A stretch of DNA of 64,000 nucleotides from Actinospineispora eucalypti (GCA_014208095.1 JACHMT010000001.1:3224001-3288000), one strand, 5' to 3'; shown: positions 44,340 through 53,900, counted from the stretch's first letter. The notes: a model not told the origin generated them from the sequence alone. Numbers and translations are program-made.

Positions 44340-45617
44340 CTACCTCTTCCTGATCAGCGGGATCTGGGTGAACGCGCGGGTGAACGCGCTGCGGTCCAGC
44401 CGCAACGCGCCCTCGTCGAGGGTGAACTCGGTCAACAGGGGAGCCAGCGCGGCCAGCGTCTTTCGGCCCTCGATGCGGCCGAGGTGGGCGCCGAGGCACA
44501 CGTGCACCCCGTGCCCGAAGGCCAGGTGGTGGCCCTTGCGGGTCAGGTCGAAGCGGTGCGGGTCGGGGTACTGCCTCGGGTCACGGCTGGCGGCGGCGAT
44601 CATGCACACCAGCGGCGCACCGGCTGGGACCGGCACCCCGTGGAGCACCACGTCCTCGGTGGGCTCTCGGTACACGAACTGCACCGGGCAGGACAGCCGC
44701 AGCGACTCCTCGCAGGCGCCGTCCACCAGCGAAGGATCGTCCAGCACCCGGGCCAGCTGCTCGGGGTGGCGCATGAGGTACACGGCGGTGTTGCCGATCA
44801 GGCTGGTGGTGGTCTCGTTCGCGGCGGCCATCAGGATGATCAGGAACAGCACCGCCTCCACCGCAGTGAGCGTGTCCACCTCCTCGGCCCGCACCATGTC
44901 GCTGATCAGGTCGTCGCCCGGGTTCCGCCGGCGCTCTTCGATCATCGGCAGGAACACCCCGCCGAACTCCATGAGCATCTCGACCAGCCGCACGGCCGCC
45001 CCGGCGGTGCCCCGCTCCGCGCCGTGCACGCAGCGCGAGAGCACGTCCGACCAGCGCTTGAGGTCCGCGTGCCGCTCACGGGGCAACCCCAGGATGTCCC
45101 CGATCACCCGGATCGGCACCGGAACCGCCAGCCGCTCGACCAGGTCCACGGAGTCGCCGGTGGAGATCTCCCGGAGACACTCGGCGACGATGTCGTCGAT
45201 GCTGCCCTCCAACGCGCGGATGCGCCGGGGCACGAAACCGCGGGCCACAATGCCGCGCACCTTGGTGTGCACCGGCGGGTCCACACCGACGATCACGTTC
45301 GCCGAGGCGAACTCGCTCACGTCGAACGGGATCGCGGCCACCAGCTCGGTCAGCCGGCGCAGCATCTCCGCGTCCTGCTCACCCTCCAGCCGGGGCGGGA
45401 AACCGATCAGCTCGCCCTGGTTGGGACGCGCCGAGTACCGGTCGTGGTTGCTCAGGATCTCCCGGACGTCGGCGTAGCGGGAGATCACGTACTTTCCGTC
45501 CGGCAGCCGGTACACCGGATGGTCCTCGACCAGCGCGTCGATCGTCTGTTCCGTGCGCCCGTCGCGCCACGTCACGTCCCATGGATTGAAGACGAAGGTG
45601 TCGGTCCGCACTGTCAT
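44340..45617 (-). CDS. Cytochrome P450
   Basis: 425 residues from ATG 45617. The haem loop is FGHGVHVCLG with Cys374, the ExxR helix is CEESLRLSC, and the I-helix has AANETTTSL with Asn-Glu in place of the usual Gly-x-Asp/Glu. It is a soluble actinobacterial class I type that needs ferredoxin and reductase. A ferredoxin lies at 61397-61765; no reductase is visible. First gene of the P450-SDR-LLM-small membrane operon, with operator site 4 about 67 bp upstream. Confidence 0.95.
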   Translation of the reverse strand: MTVRTDTFVFNPWDVTWRDGRTEQTIDALVEDHPVYRLPDGKYVISRYADVREILSNHDRYSARPNQGELIGFPPRLEGEQDAEMLRRLTELVAAIPFDVSEFASANVIVGVDPPVHTKVRGIVARGFVPRRIRALEGSIDDIVAECLREISTGDSVDLVERLAVPVPIRVIGDILGLPRERHADLKRWSDVLSRCVHGAERGTAGAAVRLVEMLMEFGGVFLPMIEERRRNPGDDLISDMVRAEEVDTLTAVEAVLFLIILMAAANETTTSLIGNTAVYLMRHPEQLARVLDDPSLVDGACEESLRLSCPVQFVYREPTEDVVLHGVPVPAGAPLVCMIAAASRDPRQYPDPHRFDLTRKGHHLAFGHGVHVCLGAHLGRIEGRKTLAALAPLLTEFTLDEGALRLDRSAFTRAFTQIPLIRKR

Positions 45618-45683
45618 GCCAGATCACTCCATCCCGGGCCGTGAACCTGGGGAGAGTCAAGCAACCGGCGACACCCTGAGTCA

Positions 45684-45700
45684 AGCGACAACTGGTCGCA
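45684..45700. promoter_or_regulatory. Regulon operator site 4
   Basis: AGCGAC-AACTG-GTCGCA: left arm perfect, one mismatch on the right. Upstream of the P450 operon. Confidence 0.75.
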
Positions 45701-45718
45701 AAATGGCGGCCGAATCGG

Positions 45719-46381
45719 TCAGCTTTCGGTTTCTCCGTCCTCGAGCTCGCCGTTGTGCAGGCGGATGCCGTACAGCGCCATCGCGGTGAGGTGGTCCACG
45801 ACCTGGTTCTTCGAGGGCCGGGCGCGGCCCGCCGGCAGCAGTAGCGAGTCCATGGTGGACATCGAGGCCACCATGCCGACGATCATGCGGATGGACAGCT
45901 CCAGGTCCTGCTCGGAGAACCAGCCCCGGCGCCGCGCTTCCTGTTTGCCGATCTCGGTGACGTCGGCGAACACCTGGTCAAGCACCTCGCGGGCCTCCTT
46001 GGCGGCCTCCTGGTCCAGCGCCTCGAGGGAGGTGGCCAGGCCCAGCACGCCGTGCCGGTGTGCGCGGAAGCTGTCGTACATGTGCTCGACCATGGTGCGC
46101 ATCAGCCGTTCGGCGGTCCACACCTCGGCCTGTTGCGCCTGCCAGCTGTCCCGGAAGCCCTCCATGAGCTCGATGAACGGCTGCAGCTGGGCGGCGCGGA
46201 ACAGGTCGGACTTGCTGCCGAAGTGCCGGAAGATGAGCGTCCGGGCGACGCCGGCCTCGGCGGCGATGTCGTCGGTGGTGGTGGCCGCGTAGCCCTTGCG
46301 GGCGAACACGCTGGCCGCGGCGTCCAGCAGGAGCGCGCGCACCTCCGACGTACGGCGTCGGGTGCGGACCGGCTTTGTCAT
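45719..46381 (-). CDS. TetR-family regulator, probable master of the regulon
   Basis: 220 residues from ATG 46381; an in-frame ATG at 46414 would add 11 residues without a Shine-Dalgarno sequence. The DNA-binding domain is EVRALLLDAAASVFARKGYA and DDIAAEAGVARTLIFRHFGS. The rest is a helical ligand domain. Operator site 5 (46417-46433) lies between it and the divergent Rieske gene, as expected for an autoregulated TetR. It sits at the centre of the cluster in which seven more copies of the same dyad occur. Confidence 0.85.
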   Translation of the reverse strand: MTKPVRTRRRTSEVRALLLDAAASVFARKGYAATTTDDIAAEAGVARTLIFRHFGSKSDLFRAAQLQPFIELMEGFRDSWQAQQAEVWTAERLMRTMVEHMYDSFRAHRHGVLGLATSLEALDQEAAKEAREVLDQVFADVTEIGKQEARRRGWFSEQDLELSIRMIVGMVASMSTMDSLLLPAGRARPSKNQVVDHLTAMALYGIRLHNGELEDGETES

Positions 46382-46416
46382 GGGCAAAAGGTACCCGTTC
46401 CACCCCTCTTCCATTA

Positions 46417-46433
46417 AGGCACCAACAGTCGCT
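46417..46433. promoter_or_regulatory. Regulon operator site 5
   Basis: AGGCAC-CAACA-GTCGCT: right arm perfect. Shared promoter of the TetR and Rieske genes. Confidence 0.7.
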
Positions 46434-46473
46434 AAAGTCTCGAGCGGCGCACCTGTTTATTGGAGGTTCAGCG

Positions 46474-47787
46474 ATGACGGTGACCCACCAACCCGGCACG
46501 GCGGAGGCGCAGATCGCCGAGGGGCGGCTGCCCACGACCCGGCCGGCACCACCGGCGGACCTGCTGGCGAAGGACCGCTACCTGTCCCGGGAGTTCCTGC
46601 TCGCCGAGCTGACCCGGATGTGGTCGCGGGTGTGGCAGATCGCCTGCATGGACGCGGACATCCCGAACGTCGGTGACTACCACGAGTACCGGATCGGCCG
46701 GGAGTCCGTGCTGGTGGTCCGGGTCGCGGAGGACCAGGTCAAGGCGTACCACAACGCCTGCCAGCACCGGGGCCGCCCGCTCAAGCAGGGCAGTGGGAGC
46801 GCCGGTCAGCTGCGCTGCCCCTACCACGGGTGGACCTGGCGGCTGGACGGCTCGCTGGCCGCCGTGCCCGAACGCCAGGAGTTCTGCCCGTTCGCCGACC
46901 GGGACGTGGCCCTGTCCGAGGTCAGGGTGGACCGCTGGGAGCAGTTCATCTTCGTCAACCTGGACCCGCACGCCGGCCCGCTGGCCGACTACCTCGGTGA
47001 CCTCCCCCGCCGGCTGGCCCCGTACCGGCTGTCCCGGCAGTACCGGTGGTGGTCGCGCTCCACCGTCGTGCCGGTGAACTGGAAGATCGCGCTGGACGCC
47101 TTCCAGGAGGACTACCACGCGCGCTACATCCACCCGGAGACCGTCAGCTTCGCCGACTACACGCAGAACCCGATCGAGCTGATCGGCGACCACTCCATGC
47201 TGGCCGCCCGGTTCGGCATGCCGGACCGGCTGCTGGAGCAGGCCCCGGACATGGAGGAGACGCTGGACGCGATGCAGTGGACCTTCGACGCGTTCGGCGA
47301 GGACACCGCGCTGATCACCGCGCTGCGTCAGATGGACCTGCCGGACGGCACCCCACTGCGCGAGGTGCTCGTCCCGCTGATCAAGGCGGGCATGGCTCAG
47401 GCCGGCATCGACGTGACCGGGCTGTCCGACACCCAGCTGGTGGACGACTACGAGTGGTTCATCTTCCCGAACATCCAGATCCACACCCTGTCCTTTGGCT
47501 CGTGGATGTTCCGGATGCGCCCGAACGGCCTCGACCCGGAGTCGATGATCTTCGACATGTGGTACCTGCACAGGGTCCCCGAGGATGTCGAGCCGCCGCC
47601 GCACGCACAGAACGTGCACGTGGAGCCGGGCGGTTCCTGCGGCGCGGTGATGGACCAGGACTTCGACAACATCGTGGTGCAGCAGCAGGGCCTGCACTCG
47701 ACGGGCTTCCGGGGTTTCCGGCTGAGCGCGATGGAGGCACGGATCGTGCACATGAACGAGACTCTCGACCGCTATCTGGCGGGCTGA
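46474..47787 (+). CDS. Rieske non-haem iron oxygenase, large subunit
   Basis: 437 residues from ATG 46474, with TGGAGG upstream. The Rieske motif is Cys96-x-His98 (CQHRG) and Cys115-x2-His118 (CPYHGW). The mononuclear iron site is in DAFQEDYHARYIHP with His215 and His220; a late Asp (QDFDN) probably completes it. Such enzymes hydroxylate aromatic or alicyclic rings, or demethylate substrates. It follows the TetR divergently and is followed 3 bp later by the FAD enzyme. Confidence 0.95.
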   Translation: MTVTHQPGTAEAQIAEGRLPTTRPAPPADLLAKDRYLSREFLLAELTRMWSRVWQIACMDADIPNVGDYHEYRIGRESVLVVRVAEDQVKAYHNACQHRGRPLKQGSGSAGQLRCPYHGWTWRLDGSLAAVPERQEFCPFADRDVALSEVRVDRWEQFIFVNLDPHAGPLADYLGDLPRRLAPYRLSRQYRWWSRSTVVPVNWKIALDAFQEDYHARYIHPETVSFADYTQNPIELIGDHSMLAARFGMPDRLLEQAPDMEETLDAMQWTFDAFGEDTALITALRQMDLPDGTPLREVLVPLIKAGMAQAGIDVTGLSDTQLVDDYEWFIFPNIQIHTLSFGSWMFRMRPNGLDPESMIFDMWYLHRVPEDVEPPPHAQNVHVEPGGSCGAVMDQDFDNIVVQQQGLHSTGFRGFRLSAMEARIVHMNETLDRYLAG

Positions 47788-47790
47788 ACG

Positions 47791-49143
47791 ATGACCCTGA
47801 ACGGACTACCGATGGCGGTGATCGGCAGCGGCCCAGCCGGACTGGGTGCCGCCTGGCGGCTCCGCGAGGCCGGCCACCCGGTGACGGTGTTCGAGCGAAA
47901 CGGGCAGCTCGGCGGGCGCATGCGCACCGTGCGGCGAGACGGCTTCCAGGTGGAGGACGGTCCCAGCCAGATCGCCGGCAGCTACACCCGGTTCGTCCAG
48001 ATCATGCGCGAGTCCGGGCTCGGTGACCAGCTCATCCCCGCGTCCACCGTGCTGGCCATGCTGGACTCCGGCGGCACCCAGCACAACTTCGCGGTGCAGC
48101 GCATCCACCTGGACATGCTCAAGACCCGGCTGATCGGCCTGCGCGACAAGCTGGACCTGGCCAAGATCACCGTCGACGTGCTCCGGTACCGCAATCGGCT
48201 GGACGTGGAGGACCTGTCCAAGCTGCCCGAGCTGGACGGGATGTCCGCCGAGCAGTACGGCCGGCGGCGCTTCGGCGACGGTGTCTACGACAACTTCGTC
48301 GACCCGGTGATTCGCGGTTTCGTCGGCACCGCGCCGAGCACCGTGGCCGCCGCCGACCTGGTGTGGGTGTTCGCCACGTTCATGAAGCTGCAGCGCTACC
48401 ACGCCATCCGCGACGGCATGCAGGCCTACGCCGAGCAGCTGGGCCGCTTCTTCGACACCCGGTGCAACGCCGAGGTCACCGCGGTGGACGAGCGGGCCGA
48501 CGAGGTGGAGGTGAGCTGGCGCGACGCCGAAGGTGGCCAACACAGCCAGTCCTTCGCGGGTGTCGTGGTGGCGACCCTGCCCAAGGGCGCCGCCAAGATC
48601 CACAACGGGCTGGACGCCTGGCGCCGCGACTTCCTGGCCACCAAGGTCGACAACGCCACCATCGTGCAGGCGCACGTCGCACTGGACTCGCCGCCCGCGT
48701 CGTCGGCCTCGATGGTCTACTCCACCGAGGTCTCCAACCAGACCAAGGTTCTCGCGGTCAACCTCGAGCACAACAAGGCGCCCGGCCGGGTCCCCGAGGG
48801 CAAGGCGATCGCCACCATCTTCGGCTCCAACGACTGGAGCAAGCGCGTGCTCGAGGAGGAGGACGACGACCTGCTGGTCAAGGAGCTGATCGACGCCGCC
48901 GAGCCCATGGTGCCCGGCATCGGCGACGGCGTGCGGTTCACCCAGCTCACCCGGTGGCCCTATTCATGGGCGAAGAGCTATCCGGGCTACTGGTCCGGTA
49001 TGCGGGAGTTCAACCGCCTCAGCGCCCAGAACGACCGGCTGGTCCGGCTGGCCGGCGATTACTTCTGCGTGACCAGCCTGAACGTGGCCACCGCCTCCGG
49101 TGAACGGGCGGCCCGCCAGCTGATCGACGTCCGCGAACGCTGA
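47791..49143 (+). CDS. FAD-dependent oxidoreductase (amine-oxidase/phytoene-desaturase-like)
   Basis: 450 residues from ATG 47791. The dinucleotide motif is AVIGSGPAGLGAAWRLREAG followed by the acidic strand end VTVFERNGQLGGRM, typical of the flavin-containing amine oxidase/protoporphyrinogen oxidase fold. The tail (RLVRLAGDYFCVTSLNVATA) is a normal FAD-contact region. It could desaturate or dehydrogenate the substrate. It is not an obvious ferredoxin reductase. Part of the Rieske operon with the lipoyl-domain gene. Confidence 0.85.
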   Translation: MTLNGLPMAVIGSGPAGLGAAWRLREAGHPVTVFERNGQLGGRMRTVRRDGFQVEDGPSQIAGSYTRFVQIMRESGLGDQLIPASTVLAMLDSGGTQHNFAVQRIHLDMLKTRLIGLRDKLDLAKITVDVLRYRNRLDVEDLSKLPELDGMSAEQYGRRRFGDGVYDNFVDPVIRGFVGTAPSTVAAADLVWVFATFMKLQRYHAIRDGMQAYAEQLGRFFDTRCNAEVTAVDERADEVEVSWRDAEGGQHSQSFAGVVVATLPKGAAKIHNGLDAWRRDFLATKVDNATIVQAHVALDSPPASSASMVYSTEVSNQTKVLAVNLEHNKAPGRVPEGKAIATIFGSNDWSKRVLEEEDDDLLVKELIDAAEPMVPGIGDGVRFTQLTRWPYSWAKSYPGYWSGMREFNRLSAQNDRLVRLAGDYFCVTSLNVATASGERAARQLIDVRER

Positions 49144-49158
49144 GACGGGAGGGTCAAC

Positions 49159-49386
49159 GTGGCGGAACTGGTGGTACCCCGGCTCGGGGTGAGCGTGACC
49201 ACCGTGACCATCGTCGAGTGGTTGGCCGAGGACGGCGCGTCCGTCCTGGCCGGCGATCCGGTGCTCACCGTGGCCACCGACAAGACCGAGGTCGAGATCG
49301 AGGCGGTCGCCGACGGCGTGCTGCGCCACGGTGCGGAGCCGGAGTCCGACCACCCGGTGGGCGCGGTGATCGGCGCTATCGATTAG
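49159..49386 (+). CDS. Stand-alone lipoyl/biotinyl-domain protein
   Basis: 75 residues from GTG 49159. The whole protein is one lipoyl domain: VPRLGVSVTTVTIVEWLAED, then VATDKTEVEIEAVADG with Lys42 in the DK-x-x-x-E/V lipoylation hairpin. It lacks the E2 catalytic domain. With E1-alpha/E1-beta in the same regulon it may act as a free acyl carrier, similar to the H-protein idea. The transcript ends at the terminator 17 bp after its stop. Confidence 0.85.
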   Translation: MAELVVPRLGVSVTTVTIVEWLAEDGASVLAGDPVLTVATDKTEVEIEAVADGVLRHGAEPESDHPVGAVIGAID

Positions 49387-49402
49387 CGCCCGCCGCACGT
49401 AG

Positions 49403-49436
49403 ACGCCGAAGTGGCCCCGGCCCGCTTCGGCGTTTT
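49403..49436 (+). terminator. Intrinsic terminator after the Rieske operon
   Basis: ACGCCGAAG (49403-49411) pairs perfectly with CTTCGGCGT (49425-49433) around a 13-base loop and is followed by TTTT. It separates the Rieske/FAD/lipoyl operon from the mce operon. Confidence 0.75.
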
Positions 49437-49525
49437 CATGATCCGAAGTATCGCACCTCTCGCCGGACTTTCCGAAGATCCCATTCCGGGTGAGCGGGAA
49501 ATATTTTCCCACAGCTCGTAACTTA

Positions 49526-49542
49526 AGCGACTGCTGGTCGTT
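49526..49542. promoter_or_regulatory. Regulon operator site 6
   Basis: AGCGAC-TGCTG-GTCGTT: left arm perfect, one mismatch on the right. 74 bp upstream of the first mce-operon gene. Confidence 0.8.
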
Positions 49543-49615
49543 AACTGATCGAACAGGGCGAATTGACTCGTCTTTACCGAGTGGCCTGAAAAGATTTACA
49601 TTCGGGGGAGGTTCA

Positions 49616-50470
49616 ATGATGAACACGCAATATGCCCCGGCCCGGGTGGTGCGCCGCCGGAATCAGGGGCCGGCGCTTGTCGCGGCCGTTCCGCCGCCGG
49701 TTCTGCACCCGATCGCCGAGGCCGGAGCGATGGCGCAACTGGGCTGCGCGGTGATCTGGAGCGCGGTGCGCCGGCCGGTCGGCTACTGGCGCGCGGTGCT
49801 CGACGAGGTCTACTGGGTGCTCAAACTGTGCTGGTTTCCGCTGGTGCTGGCGGTGTCCTCGTTCGGCATGATGGTGGCGATCCTGGGGCTCAACTTCACC
49901 ACCCTGCTCGGCGCCAACAACCGCTACGGGCAGTACTTCTTCATCGTCAACATCCGCGAGTTCTCCCCGTGGATCAACTCCATGGTGGTCGCCGGCATCG
50001 TGGGTGCCGCGCTCACCGCCGACCTCGGCGCCCGCAAGGTGCGCGAGGAGTTGGACGCGCTGGAGATCCTCGGCGTCGACTCGCTGCGCGAGCTGGTGCT
50101 ACCCAGGGTGCTCGCCGCGATCGTGATGACCTGCCTGTTCGGTGTGGTGTCCATCCTGATCGGCATCGTCACCGGCCTGACCGGGTCGGTGCTGATCGGC
50201 AAGGTGCCCGCCGGGGAGTACCTGGCCACCCTGTTCGCCAACCTGACCACCGTCGAGCTGTGGACCTCGCTGCTGAAGAGCGCACTGTTCGGCCTGATCA
50301 TCGGGGTGGTCTGCTCCTACAAGGGGATCAGCTGCAGCGGCGGCTCCACCGGTGTGGGGCGCGCGGTGAACCAGGCGGTGGTGATCTCCTTCGCGCTGAT
50401 CTTCATTGTGGACTTCTTCTTCGTGTCGATCATGCTCGGGCTGGCTCCCGAGCTGCAGACGGTGCGCTGA
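49616..50470 (+). CDS. yrbEA: YrbE/MlaE-type permease A of the mce operon
   Basis: 284 residues from ATG 49616, with GGGGGAGG upstream. Permease landmarks are SMVVAGIVGAALTADLGARK, REELDALEILGVDSLRELVL and ICSYKGISCSGGSTGVGRAV-type sequence near the end (here CSYKGISCSGGSTGVGRAVN). It pairs with the next gene to form the membrane part of an ABC-like Mce importer. The ATPase (MceG/Mkl) is not in the window and is usually encoded elsewhere. Confidence 0.9.
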   Translation: MMNTQYAPARVVRRRNQGPALVAAVPPPVLHPIAEAGAMAQLGCAVIWSAVRRPVGYWRAVLDEVYWVLKLCWFPLVLAVSSFGMMVAILGLNFTTLLGANNRYGQYFFIVNIREFSPWINSMVVAGIVGAALTADLGARKVREELDALEILGVDSLRELVLPRVLAAIVMTCLFGVVSILIGIVTGLTGSVLIGKVPAGEYLATLFANLTTVELWTSLLKSALFGLIIGVVCSYKGISCSGGSTGVGRAVNQAVVISFALIFIVDFFFVSIMLGLAPELQTVR

Positions 50471-50479
50471 GGCCGGCGG

Positions 50480-51301
50480 ATGGCTACCGGACACGCTGAG
50501 ACCACCCGGTCGGGCCGGCTGGCCGACCGCCCGCTGGCGGCACTGGCCAACGCCGCCGACGTGGCCAGATTCGGCGGGGAGGCGCTGCGTTCGCTGGGCG
50601 GCGCGCGACGTTACGGCTCCGAAGTGCTGCGGCAGACCGGGATCGTCATCCTGTCCAGCGGCCTGGTGATCTGGCTGATGGAGTTCGTCATCGGCGCGGT
50701 CTTCGCGGTGCAGGGCAACTACATCTCCAGCCAGTTCGGTGCCAAGGGTTACGTCGGTGTCTTCCCGGCACTGGGTGGGCTGCGCGCCACGGCACCGGAG
50801 ATGTGGGGCTGGATCCTGTCCGCGAAGGTCGGGTGCGGCCTGGTGGCGGAGATCGGCTCGATGCGCATCAGCGAGGAGATCGACGCCCTCGAGGTCATGG
50901 GTATCCCTCCGAAACCGTACCTGGTGGGCACCCGAATTCTCGCCGCGTGGATTTCCATGCCGTTCCTGTACCTGGTCGGTCTGGCGCTTTCCCACGTCGG
51001 TTCATATCTCGTGATCATTCACATGCTGGAGACGGTTTCGGTGGGCGGTTTCTTCCAGGTTTTCTGGGCGTTCCAGAGCCCGATCGACCTGGTCTACTCC
51101 ATGTTCTGGATGATGATTCTGGGCACCCTGATCGTGCTGGTTGCCTGCTACTTCGGGTACACCGCGAGCGGCGGTCCGGTCGAGGTCGGACAGAACACCG
51201 CCAAGTCAATGGTGGTGAACATGGTGCTGGTCAGCGTGATCGGCATGTTCTGCCAGCAGCTGTTCTGGGGCGGTTTCCCCAACGCGCCGATCGGGAACTG
51301 A
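50480..51301 (+). CDS. yrbEB: YrbE/MlaE-type permease B of the mce operon
   Basis: 273 residues. AKVGCGLVAEIGSMRISEEI, DALEVMGIPPKPYLVGTRIL and CYFGYTASGGPVEVGQNTAK are MlaE-family features. It is followed 2 bp later by mceA. Together with the preceding permease it is expected to form the inner-membrane channel partner of the Mce hexamer. Confidence 0.9.
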   Translation: MATGHAETTRSGRLADRPLAALANAADVARFGGEALRSLGGARRYGSEVLRQTGIVILSSGLVIWLMEFVIGAVFAVQGNYISSQFGAKGYVGVFPALGGLRATAPEMWGWILSAKVGCGLVAEIGSMRISEEIDALEVMGIPPKPYLVGTRILAAWISMPFLYLVGLALSHVGSYLVIIHMLETVSVGGFFQVFWAFQSPIDLVYSMFWMMILGTLIVLVACYFGYTASGGPVEVGQNTAKSMVVNMVLVSVIGMFCQQLFWGGFPNAPIGN

Positions 51302-51303
51302 CG

Positions 51304-52548
51304 ATGCCGCGCAAACTCCTCAACTCGGCGACCGTCCTGCTGGTGGCCATGGTGGTCGCGGTCTGGCTGGTGGTGTTCGTCGGTGGCCGGGGCGGATACA
51401 CGGTTCGCGTGGTGCTGCCCGAGGCCATCGGGCTCTACCCCGGCAGCCCGATGCAGATCAATGGAATGCCCGCCGGTGCCATCGAATCGCTGGTCACCCG
51501 GGGGGACAACGCCATCGCCACCGTGGCGGTGGACGCGGCCCACGCGCCGCTTCACGCCGGGACCATCACCACGGTGGACTACCGGTCGGTGCTGGGCGAG
51601 CGCTACATCAAGATCCAGCCCGGTCCGGCGGGCAACCCGGCGCTCCCCAGCGGCAGCCTGATCGAGGCCGGCGCCGCGCAGGTGACCGTGGAGGACCTGC
51701 TCGAAGCGTTCGACCCGGCCACCCGGGCCACCGTCCGCTCGCTGCTGCCCGAGCTGGCCCAGACGCTGGAGGGCAAGGAGCACGACGTCAATGCCACGGT
51801 CCAGCAGGCCGGGCGCACCACCGAGTTGCTCGGCCAGGTGATGGGCGCGGTCGGCCAGGACGGCCCGGCCATCCGCGAGGTCGTGACCAGCCTGCGCAGG
51901 ATGGCCGACATACTCGCCGCGCGGCGCGGCGAGCTGTCCGGCTCGCTGGCCAACCTGAGCGCGGTCACCACCTCGGTGGCGACCAAGCAGCGCCAACTGT
52001 CCGGCGCGGTCAGCCAACTGCCGTCCACCCTCCGGGAAGCCAGCCACACCCTCGGCCAGTTCGGACCGACCGCGGACGCCGTCGTGCCGCTGCTGGACCA
52101 GCTGCGACCCGGGGTGGCCCGGCTGCCTTCGGTCGCGGCGAACCTGCGGCCGGTGCTGCACGACCTGCGCCCCGCGGTGGCCGACCTGCGACCGCTGCTG
52201 GTGGATGGCCGCGAGCTGTTCGGCGCCACACCGGCGTTCTTCGACGCCGGGACCGGGGACGGCGGCGCGGTGCGGCAACTGGTCACCACGGTGGACCGGT
52301 TGGACACGCCGATCGCGTTCCTGCGGCCCTACACCCCGGAGCTGACCGGCTTCTTCACCACTTGGCGGACGGTGTTCAGCAACTACGACTCGCAGGGCCA
52401 CTTCGTCCCCGCCTACCTGCGCAACAGCGCCAACTCGGTGCACGGCCCGCCCGCGCCGGTGCCGGGCAGCGCCAACAACGTGATGCCGCTGCCCGGCTCG
52501 ATCGTGCACGAGCCGTGGACCGACGCGCACGGGGACGGGATGAACTGA
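51304..52548 (+). CDS. mceA: Mce family protein A
   Basis: 414 residues. An N-terminal membrane helix (about 8-28) is followed by the MCE domain (about 32-110, with GLYPGSPMQINGMPAGAIES and SVLGERYIKIQPGP). A long helical region and a C-terminal cap (FFTTWRTVFSNYDSQGHFVP) complete it. Its stop overlaps the start of mceB (TGATG). Mce proteins assemble as hexamers that carry lipids or steroids across the periplasm-like space. Confidence 0.9.
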   Translation: MPRKLLNSATVLLVAMVVAVWLVVFVGGRGGYTVRVVLPEAIGLYPGSPMQINGMPAGAIESLVTRGDNAIATVAVDAAHAPLHAGTITTVDYRSVLGERYIKIQPGPAGNPALPSGSLIEAGAAQVTVEDLLEAFDPATRATVRSLLPELAQTLEGKEHDVNATVQQAGRTTELLGQVMGAVGQDGPAIREVVTSLRRMADILAARRGELSGSLANLSAVTTSVATKQRQLSGAVSQLPSTLREASHTLGQFGPTADAVVPLLDQLRPGVARLPSVAANLRPVLHDLRPAVADLRPLLVDGRELFGATPAFFDAGTGDGGAVRQLVTTVDRLDTPIAFLRPYTPELTGFFTTWRTVFSNYDSQGHFVPAYLRNSANSVHGPPAPVPGSANNVMPLPGSIVHEPWTDAHGDGMN

Positions 52549-53900
52549 TGCCGACCTTTCGAAGCACCCTTCGCCGGGCCGTGTTCGTCGGCCTGGTGCT
52601 CGCGCTGCTCGCCGGCATCGCGGTGGTGGTCTCGCGGGACCGGCCGCCCCGACCCGCCGTGGTGGCGATGTTCGCGGACGCCAGCCCGCTGCGGGTGGGC
52701 AACACCGTGCGCTCGCACGGCGTCAAGATCGGCCAGATCGGTGAGATCGGCCTGGACCGGGGCCGTGCTCGGGTCGTGCTCCAACTGGACGAGACGGTCC
52801 CGGTGCACACCGACGCGCGGGCCACCATCCGCCCGGTGTCCCTGCTGGGCGAGCGCTACGTCGACCTGGAGCCGGGCAGCGCCACCGCACCGCTGATGGC
52901 CGATGCGGGGGCCATCCCGCTGGAGCACACCGCGTCCTCGGTGGACCTGGACCAGGTGCTCGACTCGCTGGACGATCCCACGTCCACCGCGCTGGCCGCC
53001 ATGGTCACCACCCTGGGCACCGGACTGACCGACAACGGGCAGCGGCTGCGCGACACGCTGGCCGCCCTCACCCCCGCGCTGCGCGAGACCGACCAGCTGG
53101 TGGACGTCCTCAACCAGCAGAACGCCGCGCTGAACCAGCTGATCGACCTGTCCAGCCCGGTCGCGGCGGCGGTGGCCGGCAGCGACGGCGCCGACCTCGA
53201 TCGGATGGTGGGGGAGACGCGGCGGACGCTGGGCGCGGTGGCGGACCGGCGCGAACAGCTGACCGCGAGCCTGGACCAGCTGCCGGCCAGCCTGGACAAG
53301 GCCCGGCGCACCTTCTATACCCTCGGTGGGCTCGCCGGGCAGCTCACCCCGACCCTGCGCTCTCTGCGTCCGGTCACCGGCGACCTGCGCGACATCGCCG
53401 GTGAGTTGCACGGTTTCGCTGATGCCGCCGACCCCGCGGTGTCCTCGCTGCGGCCGGTGCTGACCAAGGCCAGGTCCATGCTGGACGCCGTCCGCCCGGT
53501 CGCGGCCGACCTGCGGGCCGGCAGCGGCGACCTGCGGCGGGCCAGCTCCGGGCTACGCGCGGCCGGCGGCGCCCTGGCCGACCAGATGGGCAACGTGCTG
53601 TCCTTCCTGACCGGCTGGGCGCTGTGTACCAACGGCTACGACGCGACGGGCCACTACTTCCGTGCCTACCTGACCATCGACCGCGACACCGCCGGCAAGG
53701 TGCTTCCCGACCTGCTGCCCGGTTCCGCCGAGGCCGTGCGACGGCTCGCGCCCCTGGACCGGCCGCCGGGCACCGGATCGAACAAGATCGGTAAGCCGCC
53801 GAAGTCCGGCCCGGGTTCGGGTGGGGAAGGGGACGCCACCGGGCTCACACCCGCTCAGGAGGGCGACATGTTCAACCAACTGCTCGGGGGTGGCCGGTGA
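52548..53900 (+). CDS. mceB: Mce family protein B
   Basis: 450 residues from ATG 52548. N-terminal helix about 12-30, MCE domain about 35-115 (SPLRVGNTVRSHGVKIGQIG, LLGERYVDLEPGS), then a long helical rod with heptad-like repeats. It ends in a Pro/Gly-rich tail. Overlaps mceC by GTGA. Confidence 0.9.
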   Translation: MPTFRSTLRRAVFVGLVLALLAGIAVVVSRDRPPRPAVVAMFADASPLRVGNTVRSHGVKIGQIGEIGLDRGRARVVLQLDETVPVHTDARATIRPVSLLGERYVDLEPGSATAPLMADAGAIPLEHTASSVDLDQVLDSLDDPTSTALAAMVTTLGTGLTDNGQRLRDTLAALTPALRETDQLVDVLNQQNAALNQLIDLSSPVAAAVAGSDGADLDRMVGETRRTLGAVADRREQLTASLDQLPASLDKARRTFYTLGGLAGQLTPTLRSLRPVTGDLRDIAGELHGFADAADPAVSSLRPVLTKARSMLDAVRPVAADLRAGSGDLRRASSGLRAAGGALADQMGNVLSFLTGWALCTNGYDATGHYFRAYLTIDRDTAGKVLPDLLPGSAEAVRRLAPLDRPPGTGSNKIGKPPKSGPGSGGEGDATGLTPAQEGDMFNQLLGGGR

